A stretch of 64,000 nt of DNA, taken from the NCBI GenBank assembly GCA_025617375.2, contig JAMYGW020000018.1, positions 36,001 through 100,000 on the forward strand, given 5' to 3'. A program made the translations under genes and the position numbers. Positions within the stretch are counted from its first letter, which is position 1; each line of letters starts with the position of its first letter. The notes below the pieces were generated by a model that made no database searches, was not told the DNA's origin, and was given only the letters and a program-made list of their open reading frames with translations. This document shows positions 37,184 through 47,964 of this stretch, in pieces. The stretch is from Acarospora socialis (taxonomy: Eukaryota; Ascomycota; Lecanoromycetes; Acarosporales; Acarosporaceae).

Positions 37184-37565
37184 TGTTACAGTCAAGTCAG
37201 AAAGAACTTAGTGTTACAGTCAAGTCAGAAAGAACTTAAAGCAGACTGGTGCATATGCAGAAAAGATGTACATTTGAGAAGATGTTAGACAACAGTCATG
37301 TGACACCTCAACATGCTCAATGTGCAGACAGTGAGCTGGGCAAGCTGAAACTCAATGTGCTTGATGCACTTGATGGTGAGACCAATGAGGCTGACAAGCA
37401 AGCTCACTATATAGTAAAGTTGTTTTTCTTATGAAAACAATCATGTTCAACTTAAGTAACAATCTAAGAGTTAAAGACCAGAACCATTTCAGACCAGTCA
37501 TTATATCAATAAGCACAAACTTTTAGCTCTACATACTCAGAAAATCTCAGATTAGAACATTACAT
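37184..37565 (+). repeat. Chromovirus B 3' LTR
   Basis: 382 bp with the same tandem duplication of its first 29 bp (TGTTACAGTCAAGTCAGAAA...). A polypurine tract lies immediately upstream. Confidence 0.87.
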
Positions 37566-40500
37566 CTGTGTAGATCTGAATTGACTTATTTGTCTCTGTG
37601 AGATAAGATCTTCAGTCTTGTAATGCTTTCACTATTGCAAGAAGTTTCTTGTTGTGAATCTCATATCTTTTCTTGAGTTCTGATAGTTTTCTAGATCAAT
37701 ACACTATGAATTTCTGTTGTTCATTCTCAATCTGATATAGACATGCTTTTACTGTGAAATCTGAAGCATCAGTTTTCAGTGTCTTTTTGTATACTGAATT
37801 GAGTATTTTCAGATGTGCTGTTTCACTAAAACTTCTCTGTAATGTGTGAAATGCATTTTTCTGTTTTTGATCTCAGTGTTATTTTTTGCTTTTGTGTGTC
37901 AAATGTGTTAGTGATTCTGCAATTCTTGCATAGTTTGATACAAACTTTCAATAATAGTTCATCAATTCTAGAAAGACTTGTACTTTCTTGATCTGTTTTG
38001 ATGTTGATCAGTCTTTGACTGCTTTTATTTTTTTTGAATTCTTCTTAATCTGTTCAGATCAAATCACATAGTTTAGAAACTTAACTTTCTTGATTTTGAA
38101 TCTCTTTTTGACTTTTTCACATACAAGACTTTCTCATTGAGCTTCACTAATATCTTGCACACATGTCTGCAGTGCTTCTCAAGATTCTCTGAGTATATCA
38201 GAATATCATTAAGATATGTGATCACAAAATCATTGAGATATTCTCTCAATATATTGTTGATCAATCTCTGAAAGATGACTGATGCATTTTTCAATTTAAA
38301 TGACATGACAATGTATTCATAGTGTTCATATCTCATTCAGAATGCTGTCTTTCATTTTTTATCTTCTTTCATTCTTACTTGATAATAGATGTTCTTAAGA
38401 TCTAAGCTTATGAATCACTTAGTCTTGTCTAGTCAGTCTTGCAACTCTTTTATCAAAGATAGAGAATAACTGTCTTGATGAGTTATCTCATTGAGTTGTC
38501 TGTAGTTGACACATAGTCATTTTTTGTCATTCTTTTTTGATATAAACAGAATTGAGTATTCTGCTGGTGATTTTGATGATTTTATGAATTCTTTCTTTAG
38601 ATTCTCATCAAGATAAGTTCTAACTTTCTTGAGTTGATTTTCACTCATTGAGTATAGTGACATTCACTTAGATTGCTTTCTGTTCAATAGCAGTATTTTG
38701 TGATCTCATAACTTATGCTCTGATAAGTTCATTTCTGATTGTTCAGAGATCTTATATGTGTCTTTAATTGTACATATTTCTTTCATAACTCAGTTAATTT
38801 TCAGATCTCTCTCACACAATCAGAGCATTTTTAGCACTGCATTGTATTCAATTAATTTCATAACATCAAACATTATCTCTTGTGAATTTTCAAGAATTGA
38901 GACTTTTACACAGATTTTCTCATTAATTCTTTTGATAACTTCATTTGTCATTTGTATGTTGAATGAACAGTGCACTCACTGTGTCTCTAATTCTAACATA
39001 TTGACTGTTTTTTTATTCATAATATTACTGTCTGCTTCAAAATCTATTAATGTGTTGATATGATATTCACTAATTGTGATATTGATTCATATTCAATAAT
39101 CATTGTCTTGTCTTTGAGACATCACTAGCTTCTTACTCTTTAGTCTTGTTGAGAAAGTTCTTTATTTTTTGACTTGCTTAATCATTTAACTCATCTTCAA
39201 AGTTCTTGAAATCACTTTGATTCTCTTTTGATCATAAGATTTGCATACTCTAGACTATGTTGCTCAATGCATTTTTTTGAGTGTAGTTGAGATTCATACT
39301 GATCATACTTTATCTGCAACTGACTCTCAAAGACTCTTACTTTTTGCAGAAATTCAAATAATATATACTCTTCACTGAAGATTCATCTGTCTTTATTTTG
39401 CATGATGTTTTCTTCAGATAAGCATATCTCAATCTTGTGATCTTTTGTCTTTCAAACAAGAAATTTTGACAATGCTGCATCATCACTGTTGAAATATTCA
39501 TCTTTAACAGCTGTCATCAGCTCTTCTAGCTGATCATATGTTTTTTGTTCTTTTGCATTCTTGCATTGTGCTTTTCATTTTCAAGCTTGCATTTCTTGCT
39601 CAAGCTCTTGCTTCTCAAATTGAAGCTTTTCTTCTTTCAATGCTCAGTGTTGATTCTCAGAGTGCTGATATGCTGTCTTTAGTTTTATATTGACTTTTCA
39701 TTCATTGATTTCTTTCTGATTCACATTCAAATTCAGTGCTTGTCAGATGCTATCACTGTAGTCTTTTTCTATCTGAGTTTCTCAAGTATCAATCTCTTTA
39801 ATCTTGACATTAAGAACATCTTTCTTGATATATTCTCTTGCAAGAGTAGCTAATTCTTTCTTGTAGTTTAATCAATCTGTTGTGTCATGTCTGATTTTAG
39901 TATCTTTGTTGTATAACTTCTGAAGATATCATCTGACTTTATTTTTTGTGTTTATGTGTACTCTGCACATGTCATTGTAGCAGATTATTCAGCTGAGAGT
40001 GTCATGCACTATGTGTGTATTCTTCTTAACTGTCACTGCAACATTTTTTCTTTTTATTTGAGATCTGTTACACTCTCAGACAAGATGTTCAGATTTTTTA
40101 CAGTTGTAATATGTTCACATTTCATTTCACAATGTTATCTGAGACTTAGTGAACCACTCTGACTGACATTCATACTTCACTCATCTAGTCTTTTATGACT
40201 TCTGATGATGCTTCTTGATTGTATTGAGATTCATAGAGTTTGTTTCTCTATATCTTATTAATAAAATATATTGCTTAATTCACAATCAAAAGCTTTCTTC
40301 TTGATCTTTTATTATAGATGACATCTGATATTCTTTTCATTTCATTTGTTGTTTTCACTGACAACTATTGATATTGATACTTAAATTAATCATTCTCTAA
40401 ACATTGTCTGATTGTTCTGCTCAAACTATCTTGTCTTTGATGAACTTTCTCAACTCACAATAGTATTAATAGATAAGTGCTTCATCATTTCATCTGATAA

Positions 40501-41054
40501 GTGTTGCTAATCACTGAAACTCTGTGATGTATACTGTTGCTGATTCACTCTGTTGCAAGATGTAAACTTATTTCTCTGCTGCTCTTTCTTCATCAATTAT
40601 TCTGAAGACTTTTCTTAGTTCTTTTTTAAACTGTGCATAGTCATTGAACATAGACTTCACATTTGCATTGCATTCTTCATACTTCTTTTTCAGAAACTCA
40701 TGCAGCTTGAGATTAACTCAATTGAAGACTGTGTTCACAAGATAGATTGTTGCAAACAATGTTTTCTCTTAATTGATTTGAAACTTTGACTGATTGAATT
40801 CAATATATAGGTTGAGCTTTATCATAAAGACTCACAGTTTTTCTTGTTCTTCATCAAAGATATTTGATATCTGTATCTTAGATGCACTCAGAGATAGTTG
40901 TATTGCTTGAACTGACATCATCACTGATTGTGTCATCATTTTATCTGAAGTAAATAGTAGAGATAAGTTCATCTGAGCTTGTTTCAAAAATAAGATTGAG
41001 ATGTTCTTCTGTGTGTCAGACATTGTACTTGTTATATTGTAAGAGTGTTCAAAG

Positions 41055-41415
41055 TGTAATGTTCTAATCTGAGATTTCTTAAGTATGTAGAACTAAAAGT
41101 TTGTGCTTATTGATATAACAACTGATCTGAAACAGTTCTGGTCTTTAACTCTTAGATGATTACTTAAGTTAAACATGATTGATTTCATAAAAGAATTAAT
41201 TCTACTATATAAAGTGAGCTTGATGTCTCTGCATTGAGTATTCTTGATGTTTTGATGTTTTAATGTTGAGAAGTTGAGTTTTCAGCTTGTCTGCTCATCA
41301 TTGAGCTGTTATATTATTATATGACTGTCACTCAGCAGTTCTCTCTGTACACACTTTGAGCAAAATCTCTGATTACAGACTTGTGAGTTTTTTTCTCTTC
41401 AGATATGATTGTAAC
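41055..41415 (-). repeat. Chromovirus C/D 5' LTR
   Basis: 361 bp, reverse orientation; the same length as the other copy and highly similar on reading. Confidence 0.85.
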
Positions 41416-42496
41416 ATGTGTTAAGTTTTTCTTTTTGTGTCAATCTGTTCACAAAACAGTCTCAACAGTTTTTAATTGTAACTTTTTCTCTTGAAGCTTC
41501 TGCAGACTTCTCTTGATGTTTGAGATGTTTTGAGTATTGATTGTGTTGTGAATCACTGTGTAGTTCTCAAATAATGCTTGAAGAAATGTCTAAAATCATT
41601 GTTCAGACTTGAATAGATCAGTCATATCAAACTAAGTTGCAGCAATTTTTCTGCTCAGCTTACTGAGATGTATTTATGCTTCATTAATAAATACATTTGT
41701 CAACATTCTGTATTCAATAAACTTCATCAAATATTGTCTTTCAGTGATCTGCAGCTTCTTCTTGTATTTGAACTTCAAGATGTTTTAAACATTTTTTACA
41801 TTGATTTTGTCTGTAATGTACTTCTGATCATCTGCACTGATATAGATAATGAGTCAGTATAAAGTTTTTGTGTCAGACTTCTGACTTTTAAAATTAAGAT
41901 TGCTGAGTAAAAAGAAAAAGTCACTGATAAAAGTGTTGATTACTGAGATCTTAATAATGTATCAAAGATCTTCATCTATCAGTCATCTTCTTATAAAAGT
42001 GAATCATTGATTGCAGTTCTTGCAACTGAGAATTAAAATGAGTTGTCACTTCATGAAAGAGTTGTTGAAATTCATAATATAGCTTTTGACAACAGTCAGC
42101 ACATAATATAAAAAATGAATAAAATGAAGTATTAAGATGTACAGAAGAAGATAATGTAAATAAAAGAAAGAAGAAGTGTGTGTGCTTGTTTGCTCAATCA
42201 TTGAGTATCATATTAAGTTGTCAATAAGTCTCATTTTACTCAATCTTAAAGCTCTATATTGAGTGTCAAGAATGTTATTTTGCTCAATCTTTGAGTCTTA
42301 TATTGATGATCAAGAGTGCTTATTTTGATCTTGTATCAAGCTGTTAAGAGTGTCATTTTGCTCAATCTTAAAGCTTTATATCAATGATCAATAATGCTTG
42401 TTTTACTCAATCTTTGAGTTTCTGTATCAAGCTGTCAAGATATTAGAACAGTATGCACTTTCTCTGAAAAGCTTCTTGCTAATTTGAGTTCATAAT

Positions 42497-42707
42497 CTAT
42501 TGAAAGATAAAAGAATACTCATGCTATACTGCTGACTAACTGTCTATCTAGTGAAACATACACTGTTGACTTAACTGTGATCAATGTGAGTTATAGAGAT
42601 TGTCTATTTACATTCTCTGTCACACAGACTATATGAGTAATGAGTAACTTCTGATGCTAGTTTCAACTAAGACTATGAAAGCAGCTAGAACACTGTACTT
42701 CTCAACA
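42497..42707 (-). repeat. Copia E2 LTR (inverted)
   Basis: About 211 bp; read on the minus strand it starts TGTTGAGAAG at 42707 and is collinear with 20923-21133. The inner boundary is approximate. Confidence 0.7.
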
Positions 42708-45700
42708 ATATTGATATTTTATCTGTTCTGTTCATGTATGAGATTGATGAGATTACTTCATCAACAATTTTATTCTCAATCAAAAAAAGTCAATCATCAA
42801 TCTTCATATTCACTCAAACATCAATCATTATCTCATCAACTATCAGCAAGAGCACAGAAGAAATAAATATAAAAGATTACTTTTATGAACTGATCAATGC
42901 TGACAATAGAAGTTGAACAAAACAGATTTAAACAATAAAAATTTTGATGATATTGATCAGATGAATCTCAGCAATAACTTAGTCTCTGTTTTCAACATCA
43001 GATTGAATTCAATTTATGATAACATGTTCTGCACAGATAGTGATCTATTGAATGTTTTAAAAACTTAACTAAAATGCACATCAAAGCACAACTATTTACT
43101 GCTGATAAAGAAATGTGATGTTAAAAAGCTGTGTTAACTTTATGTCAATTTAAGTTGAACATGAAATAAGTTTATTAAAGAAACTGATCTGAAGATGCAT
43201 TCTGATGTACAACTATGATATGAAAATACTGTTGTGAATGACAAGAATAATTACAAAAAGTTTATGAACAAACTCAAAGATCAGAGTTCTATAACTGTGC
43301 AGTATGAGAAGAGATCAATTGTGAAAAAGTAGTGAGTAACTTGTTCATTAAAGAATTTGCTCTGCAATCTAAATTATGCAGTGATTTTTGCTGAGTGCTA
43401 CTGCTTTTATGAGCAACTATAATGTTGAAATAATCTGTGACAAATCACAAGTTCAATGAATCAATTGTGATAGATGTAATTAATGAATAAAAGAGATTCA
43501 ATGAATCTTTTAAGATGAAGATAATCAATTAACTGATGTTATAAAACATATTCAATGAATCTTGAACAGAAATGCTGACAACAATGCAATGTGCACTTAA
43601 ATTATCTATCATGATCAAAGTAACTATAAGATTAAGATTGACAAGAACAAGATTATTCAGTTATTTAACAACATGAACAATTTTGACATATATAATAACA
43701 TTCATTAGCATGACTTCAGCACAAAATGTGTTAGAAAGACTTAAAGTAATAAAATGAATATGAGCATCTTTTTCTAAAAAGAGTTTTCAAGAATACTCAG
43801 AGCACTCATGAGCTGAAACATGAGATTTTTAATTCTGAGCACTTTAAGCTGAATTTAGTCAAATCAGTTCAGCTCTGAGCTGCACTTTTAACTTGTTGAT
43901 TCATCATGATCAAGAAAACAGAACTTTTAATAAAATTCTAAGTGAAGATAGCACAAATAAATGTTTATCTTCACAATTAAACAGTAACTGATTTCTTGAT
44001 CAATGATAAACAAACAACTTTGAAGAAAATCTTCATTCATGTGCAGCTGTTCATTGATCACATTTATGTTTGAGATTGCAAATGCTACTTCTATGTCAAT
44101 CTCAAGTTGTTGTCAAAGAGCAGACAGAACAAGTTCATGAATTAAGAATGAGTGAAAATTTTCATGAACTATATAAATAAAATCATAAAGCAGTATCTGC
44201 TTTGAACTTCAGATCTTAAGTAAATCATCAAGAGTTATGCTGTGAAGTTCACTAAGAATGAAAAGAAAAATAATGTTGATCTCAAACTGCAAAAACAAAT
44301 GCTGAACATTCTGTCTGAACAAAAGTCAATTGAATAATTATGAAAAATGCAGTCATCATGAATTCTGCAGCATTTACAACTCTGTTTACTGTCTTTAAGC
44401 AAATTTACAGATTCAGATTTATGAGTTTAAATAATAAAGAAGAATTTAAATTAATTACAGACAATCTTAACACATTCTCATCAGATATTCATATGATGAA
44501 TAAATTAACTGTAATCAACTCAAACAGATCATAGACAAGTAAATAGAATGAAATCAAGCAGTTTTTACACATTGAAGTTTCTGTCAGCAAAGCATTGAAT
44601 ATTTTAACTGAGAAAGTCAAGACATTCTTGTGTGTTGAGATTTTGAAGAGAAAATGAGATGATGACAATAAAGACTTTGATGAACTCATAATTAAGATAT
44701 TATGAATTATGTTAATATTCACAGTATTTATTACAGATAATAAAAAAGATACTGAGAACATCAGATCTGACATTCTCATATTTGTTATCTATGTTGAAGC
44801 AGTGAAAGACTTAGTTTGAGAAAAGATGTAAAAAAATATTATTCATGCAAAATTAACAGCTCTGACAGTCAACAGAACATGAGAAGAGATTGTGTCATCA
44901 AAGAATGTAAATATAGTGATCAGTAAATGAATGTTCAAATTTAAACTGAACACTGATGAATTTCTGAACAAATTTAAAACAAGAGTTATAGTGAGAGATT
45001 TTTTACAAATATATAACATTGATTATGAGAACATCTTCACATTTATAATTAAGTTTAACACTCTTTGAGTTTTTCTTGTCATTGTTGCTCTTAAGAATCT
45101 TAAATGTCATCAAGTAGATGTCAACAATATTTTCATGAAATTCTTTCTTAAAAAAATCATCTACATAATAGTTTTTTCTGAAGTTCAAGTTACATTTAAC
45201 TGTGCACTGCATATACTGTGTAGTTTTTATAATCTGAAGTAAGTTACACAAAACTGACATAAATGATATATCACTGATCTGTACAAACTAAACTTTCATT
45301 AAAGTAATATTAATTTATATTTTCTCATTAACAGCATCAAAAAAATCATACTGCTTTTTTATGTGAACAACATGATTATGATCTCAGTAAGTTTGATATA
45401 CATTTTCTGATTTAAGAAAATTCTTGTAAAGATGTTCAAAATTAAAAATTTGAGAAAGACACAGAAAATTCTTGACATACAAGTCACACACAATCACAAA
45501 AGAAAAACTCTATATCTAAATCAGACTCACTATGTAAACAAGATGTTGAGAGATCTTCATATGTAATTCAATAAGCACAAGATCACAACAATCTCACTCA
45601 ATGAATATGATGCTCTTCATCTCATTAGCTCAGCTGATCAAAGAATAAATCAAAAATAGTATCAACATGTAATTGAAAATCTAATGTATGTAATGATTCA

Positions 45701-46405
45701 TACTTGACTGAACATTGTCTTTATTTTAAATTAACTAAGTCAGTATTTTAGTGATTCTGCAGAACATCATGAACATGTATTTAAGAAACTGTTGTAATAT
45801 GTGAAATTAATTATTAATTTTAACATTGTGTACAGATTCAATGAAAGTCAAATCATACTTGAAAACTTCAACTCTGACTATGCATCAGATAAACAAGATT
45901 GAAAATCAATTTTGAGACATGTATACATGCTTGAAGATAAATCAGTGTTATGAACAAATCAAAAACAAAAATTTATTATCATCTCAATCACAGAGACTGA
46001 ATACATAATCATATCAATATGTGCAAAAACTAAGATCTGACTTACACAGATGCTGCAAAACATGAATATAAATAAATATCTTGAAGACAATTCATACTGT
46101 GTGAACATCAAAAAAAATGAAGTTCATTGAACAGTCTCATCTTTTCAGTTCAAAAGAGACAATCAGATTGTCTTGATTCTGATTAAAAATGCATATGTGC
46201 ATGAGCAATTAAAACATATTGACATTATCTATCATTATATTTGTGATCTGCACAAACCAAATCAAATTAATGTGAATTTTGTACTCAGTCAAGACATAAT
46301 GACTAATGAACTAATTAAGTTCTTATCTAAATGAATCTTTAAGTGCTTTGTTGAACAACTGAGATTTACTGTTAATGAAAGTCAATAGATGCAACATCAT
46401 CAAGT
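42708..46405 (+). pseudogene. Copia F pol remnant: integrase, RT, RNase H
   Basis: Stop-rich plus-strand sequence with recognisable order. Integrase-core and post-integrase sequence is at 43200-44500. RT is at about 44810-45450: a long segment matches copia RT, with HQVDVNN and a YVDD-type site now YVNN. RNase H follows: NLMYVMIHT, then SDYASDKQD, TETEYIIIS and DNQIVL..KHIDI to about 46250. The C-terminal tail ends at a TAG just before the 3' LTR. Confidence 0.7.
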
Positions 46406-46410
46406 AAAAG

Positions 46411-46620
46411 TGTTAAGAAGTGCAGTGTTCTAGCTGCTTTCATAGTCTTAGTTGAAACTAATGTCAGAGATTGCTCATTATTCATATAGTCTGTGTGACA
46501 GAGCATGTGAATAGACAATCTTTACAATTTACATTGATCATGATCAAGTCAATGATGTACATTTCACTAGATAGACAGTTAGTCAGCAGTATAGCATGAG
46601 TATTCTTTTATCTCTCAATA
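46411..46620 (+). repeat. Copia F 3' LTR
   Basis: About 210 bp starting TGTTAAGAAG, same orientation as 20923. MULE transposase sequence follows directly. Confidence 0.75.
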
Positions 46621-47031
46621 GATTCAGTAATTGTTCTCAGTGAATAAACAATTGTATTTAATTCAGCAGAGTCAGATCAGAATGTAAAGAAATGTTGTTG
46701 TTACAAAAGACAAGATCAAGAAAAGAAGAATCAGTTTCACAATGCTGATAAAGACATAATTTTAAAATCAGCATTAGCAGTGACTGAAACAAGAAAGACA
46801 CTCAATTCTCAGAATTTCAAACACTTAGTCTTGTTGTTTGAGAAACAAAGCAAACATCTAATCACAAACATGCTTGAGCTTGTGAAGCAGAGAGAGCATT
46901 TTAATTTTGTCTCACAACTACTCAAGATTCTTTCTGCAAGCACTCTTTGTCAGTTTAAGATGAAAGACAACATCAGAAAGAAAGTCATGATAAGTTTTGA
47001 GATTGCTGAGACTGAGATTCATCACAAGTGA
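46621..47031 (+). pseudogene. MULE transposase, C-terminal part (decayed)
   Basis: Directly after the copia 3' LTR, the plus strand resumes with a basic, helix-rich C-terminal tail. An open stretch at 46780-47031 includes LNSQNFKHLVLLFEKQ and LVKQREHFNF. It resembles the tail that follows the SWIM motif in fungal MULE transposases. This places the copia insertion inside the transposase gene. Confidence 0.6.
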
Positions 47032-47039
47032 ATACTGAC

Positions 47040-47640
47040 AGCAACTTCTCAGATCAGCAACATGTGAATGCTATCATTCACAGTCACATCTGATTCTTTT
47101 CTTTCTTCTTTTACTTCTGCTTTCTTTATTGTTCTTCTTCATCTTCTTCTTCTTCATCTTCTTCTTCTTCATCTTCTTCTTCTGCTGCTTCTTCTCTTTC
47201 TTTTTATGAGTAGATGATTTGTGACATCTCTTCTTCTGTCTCATTCATTATTATATTCTTCACTTTACTTCTACTCAACAACTCTTCAATGAGTACAAAT
47301 TGATTTTCTGAGTGTGCATTGAGACTCATGATCAAAAAGATAATGAATGAGAAACAGAAGACAGTGAGAATGATGACAGTGAGAACAAGGAAAGCAACAA
47401 AGAAAGCAACTTCAAAGTTGACAGCAACAGTGAGATTCTTGAGCACATTGAGATCAGTGAGAAAAGAAAAGAAAAAGACAAAGAAGAACATTTCACAGCT
47501 TGTTTCAGGATATGCTGAGAATTTCATGTTAGCTATATGTAGTTCACAATAAATGCATAATTAGATGTTAAAACTTAACTATTGCATGCCCCCCTTGCTA
47601 ATCACAGACCTCCTGTTTTACTCTTGATGTTTTACCTGAA
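47040..47640 (+). other. MULE right-end region with acidic coding remnant
   Basis: 47132-47205 is a CTTCTTCATC-type microsatellite. From about 47330 to 47560 one plus-strand frame reads as an acidic Glu/Asp/Ser-rich tail with few stops, possibly a second MULE ORF or the end of the transposase. The composition returns to normal from about 47580, just inside the right inverted repeat. Confidence 0.45.
47132..47205. repeat. CTTCTTCATC-type microsatellite
   Basis: About 74 bp of imperfect TTC/ATC trinucleotide repeats with a roughly 12-bp higher-order period, near the right end of the MULE. Confidence 0.85.
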
Positions 47641-47683
47641 TTGGTTAGCAGGTCCTGTCCCGACGTCCTGTCCTGAGACATCC
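47641..47683 (-). repeat. MULE right terminal inverted repeat
   Basis: 43 bp that is the reverse complement of the left repeat apart from three transitions. It retains the CpG sites (CCGACG) lost in the left copy, so it is the better preserved end. Confidence 0.9.
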
Positions 47684-47695
47684 CACATGAATCTC

Positions 47696-47964
47696 CAGTC
47701 CTCCCCTGCCCCTTCAGTTGCCCATCTTCATCCCTCCATCTTATCAAGACAACAGCTCCCTTTCAGCGCTTGTTGAATCTTTGATACTCAACTCTCCAGG
47801 CTCATCAACTCTCGCTGTCTGTGTTTGCTATTGATTCCAATACTGGAGTACAAAGTACAGAGCTACACTTGAAGACTTGCAGCGCTTTGCAGTTGATCTG
47901 CCATACCCTCTGACCTTTTTTTGATTCTAAATGCTCAAGCATACAATTTCTTCTTGCCTGACAA
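47696..47964. other. Intergenic region right of the nest
   Basis: Normal composition, pyrimidine-rich; likely the promoter and leader of the gene at 47965. The MULE right end lies only about 270 bp upstream of that start codon. Confidence 0.5.

Larger units (their letters stand above)
31320..37565 (+). mobile_element. Ty3/gypsy chromovirus B (youngest insertion)
   Basis: A 6246-bp element with LTRs at 31320-31700 and 37184-37565. A perfect 5-bp target duplication TCTGT lies at 31315-31319 and 37566-37570. It is inserted in the RNase H domain of element C/D. Gag is from the ATG at 31732 and open to 32037. A protease remnant is at about 33640-33870. RT is open at 34375-34689 with the catalytic YLDD intact (about 34481). 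RNase H is at 34920-35290, integrase at 35400-36250 and chromodomain at about 36470-36620. It keeps more GG and CC than the other copies, especially at 36780-37520, consistent with being youngest. Stops in gag-pol make it inactive. Confidence 0.87.
28942..41415 (-). mobile_element. Ty3/gypsy chromovirus C/D, split by chromovirus B
   Basis: Minus-strand element with 361-bp LTRs at 41055-41415 (5') and 28942-29302 (3'). Gag starts at the ATG at 41023. RT is at about 38630-38000 with a YLNDILIYS remnant near 38215. RNase H runs from about 37830 to 37566 and resumes at 31319-31100 after the inserted element B. Integrase is at about 31030-30230 and the chromodomain near 29990-29850. The flanking 5-mers TATGT (28937-28941) and TGTGT (41416-41420) are a target duplication with one transition. 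Without B the element is about 6.2 kb. Heavily mutated. Confidence 0.8.
28901..42707 (-). mobile_element. Copia retrotransposon E2 (5' half), host of chromovirus C/D
   Basis: A second copia copy in reverse orientation. Its LTR terminus (TGTTGAGAAG reading leftward) is at 42707, its LTR at about 42707-42497, leader repeats at about 42450-42170, and gag at 42050-41416. The gag is interrupted by chromovirus C/D (28942-41415) and resumes at 28941-28901. Across the insertion the two gag pieces align without gap to 22190-22262 of copia F. Protease, pol and the 3' LTR are missing beyond 28901. The clean LTR end at 42707 abuts copia F integrase, so E2 was inserted into F. Confidence 0.65.
20923..46620 (+). 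mobile_element. Ty1/copia retrotransposon F, interrupted by later insertions
   Basis: 5' LTR at 20923 to about 21133 (starts TGTTGAGAAG). Degenerate gag from about 21565. A CCHC zinc knuckle is at 22310-22350 (CFLCC..HHI.DC). A protease remnant at 22620-22740 reads WIADSEASTHM-like with the Trp codon now TGA. The element is then cut at 22751. Integrase, reverse transcriptase and RNase H continue at 42708-46405. The 3' LTR is at 46411 to about 46620 (starts TGTTAAGAAG). RT remnant FYVNN (from a YVDD-type site) is at about 45360. RNase H remnants include TETEYIIIS and KHIDIIYHY. The order gag-PR-INT-RT-RH defines Ty1/copia. The part between PR and mid-INT is missing. Heavily mutated and inactive. 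Confidence 0.75.
18908..47695 (+). mobile_element. Mutator-like (MULE) DNA transposon, expanded by nested retrotransposons
   Basis: The element is bounded by 43-bp terminal inverted repeats at 18919-18961 and 47641-47683. A 10-bp direct repeat, CATGAATCTC, lies just outside at 18908-18917 and 47686-47695. It contains a decayed MULE transposase on the plus strand, split into 19177-20922 and about 46621-47031. Inverted repeats plus a 9-11-bp target duplication plus this transposase are the MULE hallmarks. Without the inserted retrotransposons the element would be about 3.1 kb, a normal MULE size. The AT-rich, CpG-free composition begins and ends at these borders. Copies of the same copia and chromovirus families are nested inside. 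It is immobile as it stands because the transposase is broken. Confidence 0.82.

Noticed and set aside
18908-47695. Starship-type giant cargo element
   Set aside because: No tyrosine recombinase (DUF3435) captain was seen; the terminal inverted repeats, 10-bp duplication and MULE transposase explain the borders, and the size comes from nested retrotransposons rather than cargo genes.
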